This document shows, in pieces, positions 37,407 to 46,650 of a DNA stretch of 64,000 nt. The position numbers were made by a program, and so were the translations under genes. The notes beneath the pieces were generated by a model. That model had not been told where the DNA came from and made no database searches. It saw nothing but the letters and a program-made list of their open reading frames with translations. Each line of letters starts with the position of its first letter. The first letter of the stretch is position 1. The DNA lies in NCBI RefSeq assembly GCF_004153445.1, contig NZ_SDQC01000005.1:1-64000 (forward strand). Direction: 5' to 3'. Origin of the DNA: Allopusillimonas soli (lineage in GTDB: Bacteria > Pseudomonadota > Gammaproteobacteria > Burkholderiales > Burkholderiaceae_B).

Positions 37407-38590
37407 TTTCCGACACCATCCTTGCGGAACATTTCCTTGATGCCACGCACCGCCTGGCGCGTGCGCTGCTCATTTTCGATCAGGGCAAACCGCACGTATT
37501 CGTCGCCGTAGTCGCCAAAGCCGATGCCGGGCGAGACGGCAACCTTGGCATCGGCCAGCACCCGCTTGGAAAACTCGAGCGAGCCGAGTTGCTGATAGGC
37601 CTCGGGAATGCGAGCCCAGATATACATGGATGCCTTGGGGATATCCACCATCCATCCTGCCTCGTGCAGGCCTTTGGCCAGCACGTCGCGGCGGCGTTGG
37701 TACTGAGCCACCACCTCGGTGACGCAGTCCTGTGGCCCCTCGAGGGCGGCGATGGAGGCGACCTGGATGGGCGTGAACATGCCGTAGTCATGATAGCTCT
37801 TGATACGCGCCAGCGCATTGACAAGCTCCCGGTTGCCGACCATGAAACCCACCCGCCAGCCCGCCATGTTATAGCTTTTGCTCATGGTGAAGAACTCGAC
37901 TGCCACGTCGCGCGCGCCGGGCACCTGCATGATGGATGGCGCGACATAGCCATCAAAGGTGATGTCGGCATAGGCCAGGTCGTGCACCACCAGAATACCG
38001 TGCTCGCGCGCAAGCTCGATGATGCGCTCGAAAAAGGACAGGTCTACGCACTGGGCGGTGGGATTGCTGGGAAAGCCCAGAATCATCATCTTTGGCTTGG
38101 GAATGGCTTCCCGGACCGCGCGCTCGATTTCCTCGAAGAAATCGAGCCCTGGCGTCATGGGCAGAGAGCGAATGTTTGCGCCAGCGATGACCGCGCCATA
38201 GATGTGTATGGGATAGCTTGGATTGGGTACAAGCACGGTATCGCCGCGATCGAGCGTAGCCAGCATAAGGTGGGCCAGGCCTTCCTTGGAGCCGATGGTG
38301 ACTATGGCGTTGGAATCGGGATCGATGTCCACGCCATAGCGGCGGCCATACCAGCCCGATATGGCCTTGCGCAAACGGGGAATGCCCTTGGAAACCGAAT
38401 ATCCGTGCGTATTGGGCCGCGCCGCCGCCTCGCAAAGCTTGTCCACGATATGCTTGGGCGTGGGTCCGTCCGGGTTGCCCATGGACATATCGATGATGTC
38501 TTCCCCACGGCGCCGCGCGGCCATCTTGAGTTCGCCGGTAATATTGAATACATAGGGCGGCAGGCGCTCGATGCGCGGAAAGGTGGTCAT
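37403..38590 (-). CDS. alaC: alanine-synthesising aminotransferase (AlaC/AlaA-like)
   Basis: A 395-residue class I PLP aminotransferase. [40 protein letters not shown] is characteristic of the AlaC/YfdZ group (parts: [16 protein letters not shown]). The PLP lysine is in [13 protein letters not shown]. It would make alanine from pyruvate and glutamate. Start ATG 38590, with an in-frame open stretch upstream that is unsupported. Coupled to hom by an ATGA overlap, which is common in betaproteobacteria. An aspartate-type aminotransferase role is not excluded. Confidence 0.9.
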   Translation of the reverse strand: MTTFPRIERLPPYVFNITGELKMAARRRGEDIIDMSMGNPDGPTPKHIVDKLCEAAARPNTHGYSVSKGIPRLRKAISGWYGRRYGVDIDPDSNAIVTIGSKEGLAHLMLATLDRGDTVLVPNPSYPIHIYGAVIAGANIRSLPMTPGLDFFEEIERAVREAIPKPKMMILGFPSNPTAQCVDLSFFERIIELAREHGILVVHDLAYADITFDGYVAPSIMQVPGARDVAVEFFTMSKSYNMAGWRVGFMVGNRELVNALARIKSYHDYGMFTPIQVASIAALEGPQDCVTEVVAQYQRRRDVLAKGLHEAGWMVDIPKASMYIWARIPEAYQQLGSLEFSKRVLADAKVAVSPGIGFGDYGDEYVRFALIENEQRTRQAVRGIKEMFRKDGVGK

Positions 38591-38674
38591 GATCTTCCTT
38601 GGGATGGGAAAAAGTGGCGTGGGGACCGGTGAATCAGCTAGTTTAATCCATCCAAAAAAAACTGGAAAATGCCA

Positions 38675-38701
38675 TTGGACCGCATGTGTTTGCGCTATGA
38701 T
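38675..38701 (+). promoter_or_regulatory. candidate promoter of the Mth938-like gene
   Basis: TTGGAC (38675-38680) and TATGAT (38696-38701) with a 15-base spacer, about 22 bases before the GTG at 38723. It lies inside the longer open reading frame that starts at 38669, which argues for the downstream GTG as the true start. Confidence 0.4.
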
Positions 38702-38722
38702 CGAATTGAATCGGAGCAATCT

Positions 38723-39172
38723 GTGCAATTACAAAGTGAATCCAATCCCGCCCTGAACACCGTAACCGCGTACGGGGAAGGCTATATCGAAATCAACCGG
38801 GTGTCCTACGCACATCCCGTGTATTTTGCCCCCGAAGGCGAGATCCATACGTGGCAGGTGCAGGCCGCCGCCGAAATAACGGCCGATGCCTTGCGTACGC
38901 TCACGGGCCTGAACGATGCGCGCCCCGATCCCATGGCTTTTCTCAACGGCGCGGATGGCGCCGGAAAGCCGGATGATGCGCCCGAGGTGGTCATTATCGG
39001 CACTGGCGGTCGGCAGCACCTGCTTCCCGCCCACGTCATCGCGCCGCTGCTGCGCGTGGGCATAGGCATCGAGGCCATGAGCACGGAAGCCGCGGCCCGC
39101 ACCTACAACATCTTGATGTCCGAAGGGCGCCGCGTTCTCGTCGCCCTGTTGCCCAATCAGGAGACTGCATGA
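38723..39172 (+). CDS. Mth938-like (DUF498) domain protein
   Basis: A 149-residue protein of the DUF498/Mth938 family, related to mitochondrial complex I assembly factor NDUFAF3. Visible: [36 protein letters not shown] (the conserved Gly loop) and [30 protein letters not shown]. Chosen start is GTG 38723 with GGAG about 7 bases ahead; ATG 38669 or 38684 would add up to 18 residues without family support. The stop overlaps the bcp ATG as ATGA. Role unproven in bacteria. Confidence 0.8.
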   Translation: MQLQSESNPALNTVTAYGEGYIEINRVSYAHPVYFAPEGEIHTWQVQAAAEITADALRTLTGLNDARPDPMAFLNGADGAGKPDDAPEVVIIGTGGRQHLLPAHVIAPLLRVGIGIEAMSTEAAARTYNILMSEGRRVLVALLPNQETA

Positions 39173-39636
39173 CTCAGATCGCCACAGGAAAAACCGTACC
39201 GGCCTTTACCGCCGCCAGCACCCAGGGGGAAATCTCGCTGGACAGCCTGCGCGGACACCGCGCGGTGCTGTATTTCTATCCCAAAGACAACACGCCGGGC
39301 TGCACGACAGAAGCCCAGGATTTTCGCGACCAGTACCAGCATTTCGTCGATGCGGGTTGCCAGATCATCGGCGTGTCGCGCGACTCGCTCAAATCCCACG
39401 CCGGCTTCACTGACAAGCAGAGCCTGCCCTTCCCGCTCATATCCGACGACGCCGAGGCGCTATGCGAGCTGTTCGGCGTCATGAAGCTCAAGAATATGTA
39501 CGGCAAACGAGTGCGTGGCATTGAACGCAGCACGTTCCTCATCGGCGCCGACGGCGTGCTACTGCGCGAATGGCGCGGCGTGCGCGTGCCGGGTCATGTG
39601 GACGCCGTTCTCCAGGCCGTGCGCGACGCTGCCTAG
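39169..39636 (+). CDS. bcp: thioredoxin-dependent thiol peroxidase (peroxiredoxin Bcp/PrxQ)
   Basis: A 155-residue cytoplasmic peroxiredoxin that reduces hydrogen peroxide and organic hydroperoxides. YFYPKDNTPGCTTEAQDF holds the peroxidatic Cys (about residue 45). At the +5 position, where a resolving Cys sits in many PrxQ proteins, this one has Ala, so it is probably of the 1-Cys or distal-Cys type. RSTFLIGADGVLLREWRGV is the usual C-terminal region. Translationally coupled to the Mth938-like gene. Confidence 0.94.
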   Translation: MTQIATGKTVPAFTAASTQGEISLDSLRGHRAVLYFYPKDNTPGCTTEAQDFRDQYQHFVDAGCQIIGVSRDSLKSHAGFTDKQSLPFPLISDDAEALCELFGVMKLKNMYGKRVRGIERSTFLIGADGVLLREWRGVRVPGHVDAVLQAVRDAA

Positions 39637-39694
39637 GCGATCGCCGCCTTCCGTCACACAGACATCTTTCAGCCAGCCCAGGAGCGCCTACTCT

Positions 39695-41353
39695 ATGCCG
39701 TTGCCCAAGTTGCCGACCCGCATGGGTACCGTGGTTTCCACCGCCACGTCCGACAACGACACACCCGCCACCGTACGCAAGCGCCCGACAGGCCCCGTGG
39801 CGGGCAGGCCAGAGACCGGCGCGCCGGCCCGCGCATCATCAACTAGCCCCGAGCCCCGTTCCGGCAAGCAAGGTGCCCTGCTGACGCCGCCGCCCGAGCC
39901 GCCGCCCGCCCTGCGCGTTGTGTCGCCCAAGCCGGCGCGCAAGGCGCGCCTGGCAGTTGCCAAGCGCAAGCTGTTCGTGCTCGACACCAATGTGCTGCTG
40001 CACGACTCCAACTCGCTGTTCAAGTTCGAGGAACACGACATCTTCCTGCCCATGATGGTGCTTGAAGAACTGGATCACCAGAAAAAAGGCATGTCCGAGG
40101 TCGCGCGCAACGCCCGCCAGGTCAGCCGCTTTCTGGATGGGCTCATCGAAGGCAGTACCTCGCTCGACGAAGGCGTGGAGCTCGACGCACTGGGCAATCA
40201 GGAAGCGCTGGGCAAACTGCAGTTCCAGACCACGCTGCTGCAATCCAAGCTGCCTGTGGAACTGCCCATGGGCAAGGCGGACAACGCCATCCTCATGGTG
40301 GTGCATGCACTGCAGGCGCGCTATGCCAAGCGCCAGGTCATTCTGGTGTCCAAGGACATCAACATGCGGCTCAAGGCCCGCTCCCTTGGCCTGCGCGCGG
40401 AAGACTACCTGAATGACCACGTCCTGGATGATTCCGATCTCCTTTACGACGGCGTCATGCCGCTGCCGGAAAACTTCTGGACCAAGCATGGCAAGGATGT
40501 CGAATCGTGGCAGCAGGGCGGCACCACCTACTATCGCATCAAGGGCCCTCTTTGCTCGGAATTCATCGTCAACGAGTTCGTGTACTTCGATGGCGAGATG
40601 CCGATGCAGGCGCAGGTCAAGGAGGTGAGCGGCCGCAGCGCGGTTCTGGCCACGCTGCGCGACTACAGCCACGGCAAGAACAATGTGTGGGGCATCACCG
40701 CGCGCAACCGCGAGCAGAACTTCGCACTCAATCTGCTGATGAATCCAGAATGCGACTTCGTCTCCCTGCTCGGCCAGGCAGGCACGGGCAAGACGCTGCT
40801 CGCGCTGGCCAGCGGCCTGACCCAGACGCTGGAGACCAAGCGCTACAACGAAATCATCATCACGCGCGCCACTGTGCCTGTAGGCGACGACATCGGCTTC
40901 CTGCCGGGCACCGAAGAAGAGAAAATGCTGCCCTGGATGGGCGCGTTGGAGGACAATCTTGAAGTGCTGCACTTGGGCGCGGGCGGCGGCGATGCCGGCG
41001 CTGGCCAGGACTGGTCCAAGAATTCCACCATGGAAATCATTCGTTCACGCATCAAGGTCAAGTCGCTCAATTTCATGCGCGGCCGCACCTTCCTGAACAA
41101 GTTCCTCATTATCGACGAAGCCCAGAACCTGACGCCCAAGCAAATGAAGACGCTGGTCACGCGGGCGGGACCGGGTACCAAGATAGTCTGCCTCGGCAAC
41201 ATTGCCCAAATCGACACCCCCTATCTTACCGAAGGCAGTTCGGGCCTCACCTATGTGGTGGATCGCTTCAAGGGCTGGCCCCACGCCGGCCACATCACGC
41301 TGCAACGCGGCGAGCGTTCGCGCCTGGCCGATTACGCCAGCGAGGCGCTGTAG
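39695..41353 (+). CDS. PhoH family ATPase with N-terminal PIN domain
   Basis: A 552-residue PIN-PhoH fusion (YlaK-type), a likely RNA helicase/ribonuclease. After a disordered Pro/Ala/Thr-rich leader (about residues 1-85), the PIN domain begins at KLFVLDTNVLLHDSNSLF, with its acidic residues in MVLEELDHQKKG. The PhoH ATPase has Walker A GQAGTGKT (K366) and Walker B FLIIDEAQNLTPKQMKTLVTR. ATG 39695 follows AGGAG about 10 bases upstream. Five bases before pdxA. Despite the name, no Pho box is visible upstream. Confidence 0.93.
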   Translation: MPLPKLPTRMGTVVSTATSDNDTPATVRKRPTGPVAGRPETGAPARASSTSPEPRSGKQGALLTPPPEPPPALRVVSPKPARKARLAVAKRKLFVLDTNVLLHDSNSLFKFEEHDIFLPMMVLEELDHQKKGMSEVARNARQVSRFLDGLIEGSTSLDEGVELDALGNQEALGKLQFQTTLLQSKLPVELPMGKADNAILMVVHALQARYAKRQVILVSKDINMRLKARSLGLRAEDYLNDHVLDDSDLLYDGVMPLPENFWTKHGKDVESWQQGGTTYYRIKGPLCSEFIVNEFVYFDGEMPMQAQVKEVSGRSAVLATLRDYSHGKNNVWGITARNREQNFALNLLMNPECDFVSLLGQAGTGKTLLALASGLTQTLETKRYNEIIITRATVPVGDDIGFLPGTEEEKMLPWMGALEDNLEVLHLGAGGGDAGAGQDWSKNSTMEIIRSRIKVKSLNFMRGRTFLNKFLIIDEAQNLTPKQMKTLVTRAGPGTKIVCLGNIAQIDTPYLTEGSSGLTYVVDRFKGWPHAGHITLQRGERSRLADYASEAL

Positions 41354-41358
41354 CCGCA

Positions 41359-42363
41359 ATGAGCACGCTGTCCGCGCTTCCGGTCGGATTCACCATGGGC
41401 GATGCGGCGGGCATAGGGCCCGAAATCATCGCCAAGACATTCGCTGGCGGCCTGACCGGTCCGGCGGTGGTGTATGGCGACGCTGGCGTGATGTCCGCCA
41501 CACTGGCCAGGCTGGGCATGGGCGACGCGCTCCAGGTACGCATCGTGAGCGCGCCGGCACTGGTCAAAGGCGAGGATGGAATTATCCCCGTCCTGAACCG
41601 CTGGCAAGCCTTGTCCGACATCGTGCCTGGCCGCGCCAGCGCCCAGGCGGGAAGGGGCGCATACGAGTATCTGTGCCACGCCATGGACGACGCGATGTCC
41701 GGCGAACTGCGCGCCATCGTTACCGCGCCGCTTAATAAAAAAACCATGCAGGCTGGCGGCGCCGATTATCCCGGCCACACCGAGATCCTCGCTGAACGCA
41801 GCGGCACCAAGCACTATGCCATGATGCTCGCCAATCACGAGCTGCGGGTGATCCTGGTCACGATTCATGTGGCGCTGGCCGATGTGCCCGCGCTCGTCAC
41901 CCTCGACACCGAATTACAGACCATACGCCTTGCGCATCGCGCATGCCGCCAAGCGGGCGTGGCCCATCCGCGCATCGCCGTCGCCGGCCTGAACCCGCAT
42001 GCGGGCGAGGAAGGCCGCTTCGGGCTCGAGGAGGCGGAAATCATCGCGCCCGCCGTGCGACTGGCCCGGGAGGAAGGCCTGGACGCGAGCGGGCCGTGGC
42101 CCGGCGATACCGTATTCATGCGGGCGCGGCGCGGCGAATTCGACATCGTCGTGGCGCAATACCACGACCAGGGCCTTATTCCGGTAAAATACTTGGGCTT
42201 GGACGCCGGGGTCAATGTCACAGTCGGCCTGCCGTTTGTGCGTACCAGCGTAGACCATGGCACCGCCTTCGACATCGCCGGCTTGGGCGTCGCCGACCCT
42301 TCATCGCTGCGCGCCGCCTATGACCTGGCCCTTGCCATGACTGTCGGCACGACGCCCACCTGA
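41359..42363 (+). CDS. pdxA: 4-hydroxythreonine-4-phosphate dehydrogenase
   Basis: Step of pyridoxal 5'-phosphate synthesis via the DXP-dependent route; NAD-dependent oxidation and decarboxylation of 4-phosphohydroxy-threonine. The 334-residue length is right. Motifs: GFTMGDAAGIGPEI, TAPLNKKTMQAGG, YPGHTEILAERSG (metal His), GLNPHAGEEGRFG and QYHDQGLIPVKYLG (metal His). It uses DXP-derived product, so it joins functionally with dxs in this window. In related genomes ksgA often follows pdxA; here a BASS transporter does. Confidence 0.95.
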   Translation: MSTLSALPVGFTMGDAAGIGPEIIAKTFAGGLTGPAVVYGDAGVMSATLARLGMGDALQVRIVSAPALVKGEDGIIPVLNRWQALSDIVPGRASAQAGRGAYEYLCHAMDDAMSGELRAIVTAPLNKKTMQAGGADYPGHTEILAERSGTKHYAMMLANHELRVILVTIHVALADVPALVTLDTELQTIRLAHRACRQAGVAHPRIAVAGLNPHAGEEGRFGLEEAEIIAPAVRLAREEGLDASGPWPGDTVFMRARRGEFDIVVAQYHDQGLIPVKYLGLDAGVNVTVGLPFVRTSVDHGTAFDIAGLGVADPSSLRAAYDLALAMTVGTTPT

Positions 42364-42444
42364 ATACCAACCATACCGCCTATCCGATTTATCACCGCAG
42401 CGCCTTCGCGCATCGCCTATCCGGATACGGCTCCCGCGCATTTC

Positions 42445-43449
42445 ATGACCTCCCGCTTCAACATAGACCCCTTCGTTCTCCGGCTTCTTGCCGCCATAGC
42501 ACTTGCCAGCCTGTTTCCGGCGCATGGCGTCGGCGTGCCCATCTTTGGCTGGGCAACCAATCTGGCCATCGCCCTGCTTTTTTTCCTGCACGGCGCGCGG
42601 TTGTCCCGAGAGGCTGTGGTGGCGGGCATGTCGCACTGGCGCCTGCACCTGAGCATTCTGTCCGTCACATTTGTCGTCTTCCCGGTGCTCGGGCTGGTGC
42701 TGGGGCTGCTGGCCGCGCCGCTGCTTACGCCCGATCTCTACACCGGCGTCGTTTTTCTGTGCTGCTTGCCTGGTACGGTGCAGTCCGCTATTGCCTTCAC
42801 CTCCATCGCACGCGGCAATGTCCCGGCGGCCATATGCAGCGCTTCCGCATCCACACTGTTGGGTGTCTTCCTCACGCCCCTGCTGGTAGGCTTGATACTG
42901 GCAGGCGCGGGCAGTGCGGCGGGCGGGCTATCACTGGATGCCATCGGCAAGATCATGCTGCAATTGCTGGTGCCCTTTGTGCTGGGTCAAGCGGCCCGCC
43001 CCTGGATAGGCGGATGGGCGGTGCGCAACAAACGTGCACTGAAGGTGGTCGATCAGGGATCGATTCTGCTGGTGGTCTACACCGCCTTCTCCAATGCGGT
43101 CACCGCCGGCCTGTGGCAGCATACGCCATTGAGCGCGCTGGCCAGCCTGGCGGGCCTGTCGGCGATACTGCTCGCGCTGGTCATGGCGGTGGCACTCGGC
43201 ATGGGCCGCATTTTTGGTTTTTCGGCGCCTGACCGCATCACACTGCTGTTTTGCGGGTCCAAGAAAAGCCTCAGCTCGGGCATCCCCATCGCAAACATCC
43301 TGTTCGCCGGACATGCCGTGGGCGCCATCGTTCTGCCGATTATGATTTTCCACCAGATACAGCTTTTCGTCTGCGCCCTCATCGCCGGGCGCTATGCCCG
43401 CCGCCCCGAAGGGCCAGCCTCCCGCGCGCTCAATCCATCGCGGACGTGA
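42445..43449 (+). CDS. bile acid:sodium symporter family (BASS/YfeH-like) transporter
   Basis: A 334-residue inner-membrane protein with about ten helices of the SBF-like family (YfeH type). Visible: an early FLHGARLSREAV, FLCCLPGTVQSAIAFTSIARGN (conserved cross-over region) and FCGSKKSLSSGIPIANILF near residue 270. Substrate unknown; bacterial relatives carry organic anions. It starts 81 bases after pdxA; its last 20 bases overlap the end of dnaB on the other strand. Confidence 0.88.
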   Translation: MTSRFNIDPFVLRLLAAIALASLFPAHGVGVPIFGWATNLAIALLFFLHGARLSREAVVAGMSHWRLHLSILSVTFVVFPVLGLVLGLLAAPLLTPDLYTGVVFLCCLPGTVQSAIAFTSIARGNVPAAICSASASTLLGVFLTPLLVGLILAGAGSAAGGLSLDAIGKIMLQLLVPFVLGQAARPWIGGWAVRNKRALKVVDQGSILLVVYTAFSNAVTAGLWQHTPLSALASLAGLSAILLALVMAVALGMGRIFGFSAPDRITLLFCGSKKSLSSGIPIANILFAGHAVGAIVLPIMIFHQIQLFVCALIAGRYARRPEGPASRALNPSRT

Positions 43450-44809
43450 AATTCAGGAAGCGGGTGCTGCTGCCTTGGAAGGTCAAGCGCACCGTGCCTA
43501 TCGGGCCATTGCGCTGCTTGCCGATGATGATCTCCGCCGTGCCTTTGTCGGGGGAGTCGGGGTTATAGACTTCGTCGCGATAAATGAACAGAATCAGGTC
43601 GGCATCCTGCTCGATGGCGCCTGATTCGCGCAGATCGCTCATGACGGGCCGCTTGTTGGGCCGCTGCTCAAGGCTTCGGTTAAGCTGAGACAGCGCGATC
43701 AGCGGGCAATTCAACTCCTTGGCAAGGCCCTTGAGCGAGCGGCTGATTTCCGATATTTCCGTGGCGCGGTTCTCGCCCGTGGAACTGGCGGACATGAGCT
43801 GCATATAGTCGATGATAATCAGCCCCAGTTGCCCACACTGCCGCGCCAGGCGCCGAGCCCGTGCGCGCACCTCCATGGAAGTGAGCGCAGGCGTTTCATC
43901 TATGTATATCTGCGCCTCCTGCACGCGCTGCACGGCATGGGTCAGCCGTGGCCAATCCTCGTTGGTGAGCTTGCCCGTCCGCATGCGATGCTGGTCCAGC
44001 ATCCCCACAGACCCAACCATGCGCATGGCCAGCTGCACTGCGCCCATTTCCATCGAAAACACCGCCACGGGCAGGCCCTGTTCGATTGCCACATGTTCTC
44101 CGATATTCATGGAAAACGACGTCTTCCCCATGGAAGGGCGTCCGGCGACAATCACCAGATCGCCCGGCTGCAGGCCCGAAGTCATGCGATCCAGATCGTT
44201 GAAACCCGTGGGCACGCCGGTAATATCGGAATCGCCCTCGCGGTGATAAAGCTCGTCTATGCGTTCGACAACCTGACTGAGCAACGGTTGGATGTCCTGG
44301 AAACCCGTGGTGCCACGCGCGCCCTCTTGGGCAATCTGGAATACCCGCGACTCCGCCTGGTCCAGCAGCTCGCGCGCCTCCTTGCCCTGCGGATTGAAGG
44401 CAGCCGCCGAAATTTCATCCGCCACGGAAACCAGCTTGCGCAGCATGGATCTTTCACGCACGATCTCCGCATAGCGCCTGATATTCGCTGCAGAGGGTGT
44501 ATTGTGCGCGAGTGCATTGAGATAGGCGAGCCCGCCGGCGTCCTCGGCCTTGCCGGCGCTGGTCAGCGATTCATTCACCGTCACGACATCGGCGGGGCGC
44601 GCCAGCTCGATCAGCCTGGCTATATGCTGCCAGATGAGCTTGTGATCGTAGCGATAGAAATCATCGTCATGCAGCACCTCGGCGACCCGATCGAAAGCGG
44701 CGTTGTCCAGCAGCAGTCCGCCCAGCACCGACTGCTCCGCCTCCACGGAGTGCGGCGGCACGCGTAAATAGTCGAGTTGCGGTTCGCTGTTGAAAGTCTT
44801 GCTGTCCAA
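43430..44809 (-). CDS. dnaB: replicative DNA helicase DnaB
   Basis: Hexameric 5'-3' helicase of the replisome, 459 residues. An N-terminal DnaB domain (LRVPPHSVEAEQSVLGGLLLD from about residue 15) and a RecA-like domain with Walker A GRPSMGKTS (K229), VFSMEMGAVQLAMR, and LIIIDYMQLMSASS. The start is TTG 44809 with GGAG 7 bases upstream; no ATG alternative lies nearby. It follows the rpsF-priB-rpsR-rplI group but is separated from it by a good intrinsic terminator. Confidence 0.97.
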   Translation of the reverse strand: MDSKTFNSEPQLDYLRVPPHSVEAEQSVLGGLLLDNAAFDRVAEVLHDDDFYRYDHKLIWQHIARLIELARPADVVTVNESLTSAGKAEDAGGLAYLNALAHNTPSAANIRRYAEIVRERSMLRKLVSVADEISAAAFNPQGKEARELLDQAESRVFQIAQEGARGTTGFQDIQPLLSQVVERIDELYHREGDSDITGVPTGFNDLDRMTSGLQPGDLVIVAGRPSMGKTSFSMNIGEHVAIEQGLPVAVFSMEMGAVQLAMRMVGSVGMLDQHRMRTGKLTNEDWPRLTHAVQRVQEAQIYIDETPALTSMEVRARARRLARQCGQLGLIIIDYMQLMSASSTGENRATEISEISRSLKGLAKELNCPLIALSQLNRSLEQRPNKRPVMSDLRESGAIEQDADLILFIYRDEVYNPDSPDKGTAEIIIGKQRNGPIGTVRLTFQGSSTRFLNFTSAMD

Positions 44810-44840
44810 GTGAGGCTCCGGAGTCAGGCCAGTCTAAATG

Positions 44841-44866
44841 AAAAAAGCCGGCATGCGCCGGCTTTT
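44841..44866 (-). terminator. intrinsic terminator between rplI and dnaB
   Basis: Stem AAGCCGGC / GCCGGCTT with a 4-base loop (44845-44864), followed on the minus strand by a run of six T. It lies about 60 bases past rplI and about 30 bases before the dnaB start. It would end the rpsF operon, so dnaB either has its own promoter in the short gap or depends on read-through. Confidence 0.88.
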
Positions 44867-44924
44867 GCACTGCGGGGCGCCGGGTACATTCAGGAATGAA
44901 TGTACCATGCGCGGGCAATTGCGC

Positions 44925-45380
44925 TCAGGCCATTTCGCCTTGCACAAGCACGTTGATGTCGGCCACGACATCCGCGTGCAGCGCCAGTTGGACGGGAAAC
45001 TCGCCCACAGCCTTGAGCGGACCGCTCGGCAGGCGCACCTGGGCTTTCTCGACAGAGTCAAAACCTTGCTGTTGCAGGGCTTGCGCAATGTCGCCATTGG
45101 TCACGGAACCGAACAAACGACCGTCCACGCCAGCTTTCTGGGAGATGGTGATGGTCTGGCCCGACAGCTTTTCCCCCACCGCCTGGGCGGCAGCCAGCCG
45201 TTCGGCCTGGCGCTTTTCGAGCTCGGCGCGGCGCGCTTCAAATTCTTTCAAGGCGGCGTCGGTGGCACGGCGTGCGATTTTCTGAGGAATGAGGTAATTG
45301 CGGGCATAGCCGTCGCGTACGCGCACGACGTCGCCAAGATTGCCCAGGTTTACGACTTTTTCGAGCAGAATGACTTGCAT
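44925..45380 (-). CDS. rplI: 50S ribosomal protein L9
   Basis: A 151-residue large-subunit protein. [21 protein letters not shown] is the L9 N-terminal signature, joined by a long helix to the C-terminal rRNA-binding domain ([14 protein letters not shown]). Last gene of rpsF-priB-rpsR-rplI, 14 bases after rpsR, ending before the terminator at 44841-44866. Confidence 0.98.
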   Translation of the reverse strand: MQVILLEKVVNLGNLGDVVRVRDGYARNYLIPQKIARRATDAALKEFEARRAELEKRQAERLAAAQAVGEKLSGQTITISQKAGVDGRLFGSVTNGDIAQALQQQGFDSVEKAQVRLPSGPLKAVGEFPVQLALHADVVADINVLVQGEMA

Positions 45381-45394
45381 GACGTAGCCTCGGA

Positions 45395-45667
45395 TTATTT
45401 GTGGTTATCGGTGTAGGGCAACAGGGCCAGGAAGCGCGCACGCTTGATTGCCGTGTCGAGCTGACGCTGGTAGTGCGCCTTGGTGCCGGTCAGGCGGGCA
45501 GGAATGATCTTGCCGTTTTCCTGAATGAAATCGCGCAGGGTGTCCAGATCCTTGTAGTCGATTTCCTCGACGCCAGCCGCGGTGAAGCGGCAGAACTTGC
45601 GGCGCTTGAAGAGCGGATTCTGATGCCCGAACTTGCGTTTTTCCTTGCCTTTCTTGAAGTAAGCCAT
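45395..45667 (-). CDS. rpsR: 30S ribosomal protein S18
   Basis: A 90-residue small-subunit protein; partner of S6. [28 protein letters not shown] and [25 protein letters not shown] are the S18 core. The Cys in KFCRF is the first of the ancestral zinc-finger set; the others are missing, as in zinc-free paralogs. A strong hairpin sits 18 bases upstream in the transcript. Confidence 0.98.
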   Translation of the reverse strand: MAYFKKGKEKRKFGHQNPLFKRRKFCRFTAAGVEEIDYKDLDTLRDFIQENGKIIPARLTGTKAHYQRQLDTAIKRARFLALLPYTDNHK

Positions 45668-45684
45668 GATGTGCCTCTTAAGTT

Positions 45685-45703
45685 CCCGGGGCGCGGCCCC
45701 GGG
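45685..45703 (-). repeat. GC hairpin ahead of rpsR
   Basis: Perfect inverted repeat CCCGGGGC / GCCCCGGG with a 3-base loop in the priB-rpsR spacer, ending 18 bases before the rpsR ATG on the minus strand and just ahead of the AAGAGG ribosome site. No T-run follows. It could shape rpsR translation or mRNA processing. Confidence 0.6.
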
Positions 45704-45760
45704 TCGTGTATGTTGTGTGCGCCGGCATTCGAGTTCGCCTGCGCCTGGTAGTGATGGAAC

Positions 45761-46078
45761 CTAGACGACTGTCGTGGCTCCGCCTGGATAAGCCCGATCG
45801 GCCTGCTGTATGTGCAGCACCAGCTTGGTGGAACCCTTGCGCACCGGGGCCAGAAAACCCTCGATCGCCAGTGTTGCGCCCAGCGGCGTGTCTGACAGCA
45901 GCAACGCGACGTCTCCGAGCGCCACGGCGGAAATGCTCAATTCGATGCGCCGGCTATGCCCGGCTTCGATGACTTCCGATTCATGGGCCAGCAGCATTTC
46001 CACTGCTGGCAAGCCCGCTGGCGTATACCTGAGAGGATGAACCTCCAGGGCGACAGCCTCGAGCCTGACCCGGTTCAC
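45761..46078 (-). CDS. priB: primosomal replication protein N (PriB)
   Basis: A 105-residue OB-fold single-strand DNA-binding protein of the replication-restart primosome, between rpsF and rpsR as is usual in proteobacteria. [22 protein letters not shown] and [29 protein letters not shown] match the SSB-like fold. The start is GTG 46078, 15 bases after the rpsF stop. Confidence 0.92.
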   Translation of the reverse strand: MNRVRLEAVALEVHPLRYTPAGLPAVEMLLAHESEVIEAGHSRRIELSISAVALGDVALLLSDTPLGATLAIEGFLAPVRKGSTKLVLHIQQADRAYPGGATTVV

Positions 46079-46093
46079 GCGCGACCGCGCGGC

Positions 46094-46471
46094 CTAGCGC
46101 GCCTGGGCCGGTGCTGCGGCCTCGGCATTCGCCTTGCGTGCCTCTTCGCGCTCGACAGACTTCATCATGACCGAAGGCTCGGTCTGCACTTTCTTGGTTT
46201 TGACAACCAGATGGCGCAGGATGGCGTCGTTGTAGCGGAATGAATGCTCCAGATCGTCGAGAACAGCCTGGCTGCACTCGATATTCATGCAGACATAATG
46301 GGCTTTGACGAGCTTCTGGATGGGATAGGCCAGCTGGCGGCGGCCCCAATCTTCCAGGCGATGTACCTGGCCACCATTGCTGGTGACAGTGGATTGATAG
46401 CGCTCGATCATGGCGGGCACTTGCTCGCTTTGATCGGGATGCACAATGAACACTACTTCGTAGTGACGCAT
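46094..46471 (-). CDS. rpsF: 30S ribosomal protein S6
   Basis: A 125-residue small-subunit protein. [21 protein letters not shown] is the S6 start, and [17 protein letters not shown] lies in its core; the charged/Ala-rich tail (residues 100-125) is usual. ATG 46471 has AAGGAG 7 bases upstream; the open frame beyond runs into the leader. First gene of rpsF-priB-rpsR-rplI with a good promoter upstream. Confidence 0.98.
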   Translation of the reverse strand: MRHYEVVFIVHPDQSEQVPAMIERYQSTVTSNGGQVHRLEDWGRRQLAYPIQKLVKAHYVCMNIECSQAVLDDLEHSFRYNDAILRHLVVKTKKVQTEPSVMMKSVEREEARKANAEAAAPAQAR

Positions 46472-46491
46472 GGAACACTCCTTGTGGATGT

Positions 46492-46518
46492 CTTGCGCCG
46501 CCGCGTAAGCGGCACAAG
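46492..46518 (-). promoter_or_regulatory. candidate S6:S18 autoregulatory hairpin in the rpsF leader
   Basis: In the roughly 130-base leader, CTTG...CAAG closes a hairpin with a GCCGC/GCGGC inner stem and an unpaired GGC on the 3' side, about 20 bases before rpsF. Proteobacterial rpsF leaders carry an S6:S18-binding stem-loop with a conserved CCG/GGC bulge, and this resembles it. A second small hairpin (GCCC TTAC GGGC, 46528-46539) precedes it. Confidence 0.45.
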
Positions 46519-46608
46519 GGTCAGCCCGCCCGTAAGGGCAACGCCGCGCCGCAATGCGATTGCGCCGCAACGCCCTACCCTGGATACGGATCGAGCAAGA
46601 AACCGTTT

Positions 46609-46638
46609 ATCATAGCAGTTTTTTAATAAAGGAAGCAA
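46609..46638 (-). promoter_or_regulatory. promoter of the rpsF operon
   Basis: Minus-strand TTGCTT (46633-46638) and TATGAT (46609-46614), spacer 18 bases, with an extended-10 TGC just before TATGAT and an A/T-rich spacer. About 140 bases upstream of the rpsF ATG. Confidence 0.65.
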
Positions 46639-46650
46639 GCACAAGGCTGC

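Noticed and set aside
37391-38632. 413-codon plus-strand frame opposite alaC
   Set aside because: Antisense of an aminotransferase with all catalytic motifs.
38653-38662. Run of eight A upstream of alaC as a phase-variable tract
   Set aside because: It lies in a gap without a matching -35/-10 pair around it, and alaC is a housekeeping gene.
39695-41353. PhoH ATPase as a Pho regulon member
   Set aside because: Despite the family name there is no Pho-box repeat in the 58 bases ahead of it.
42418-42427. TATCCGGATA palindrome between pdxA and the BASS transporter
   Set aside because: Only 10 bases, no regulator nearby, and likely by chance in this composition.
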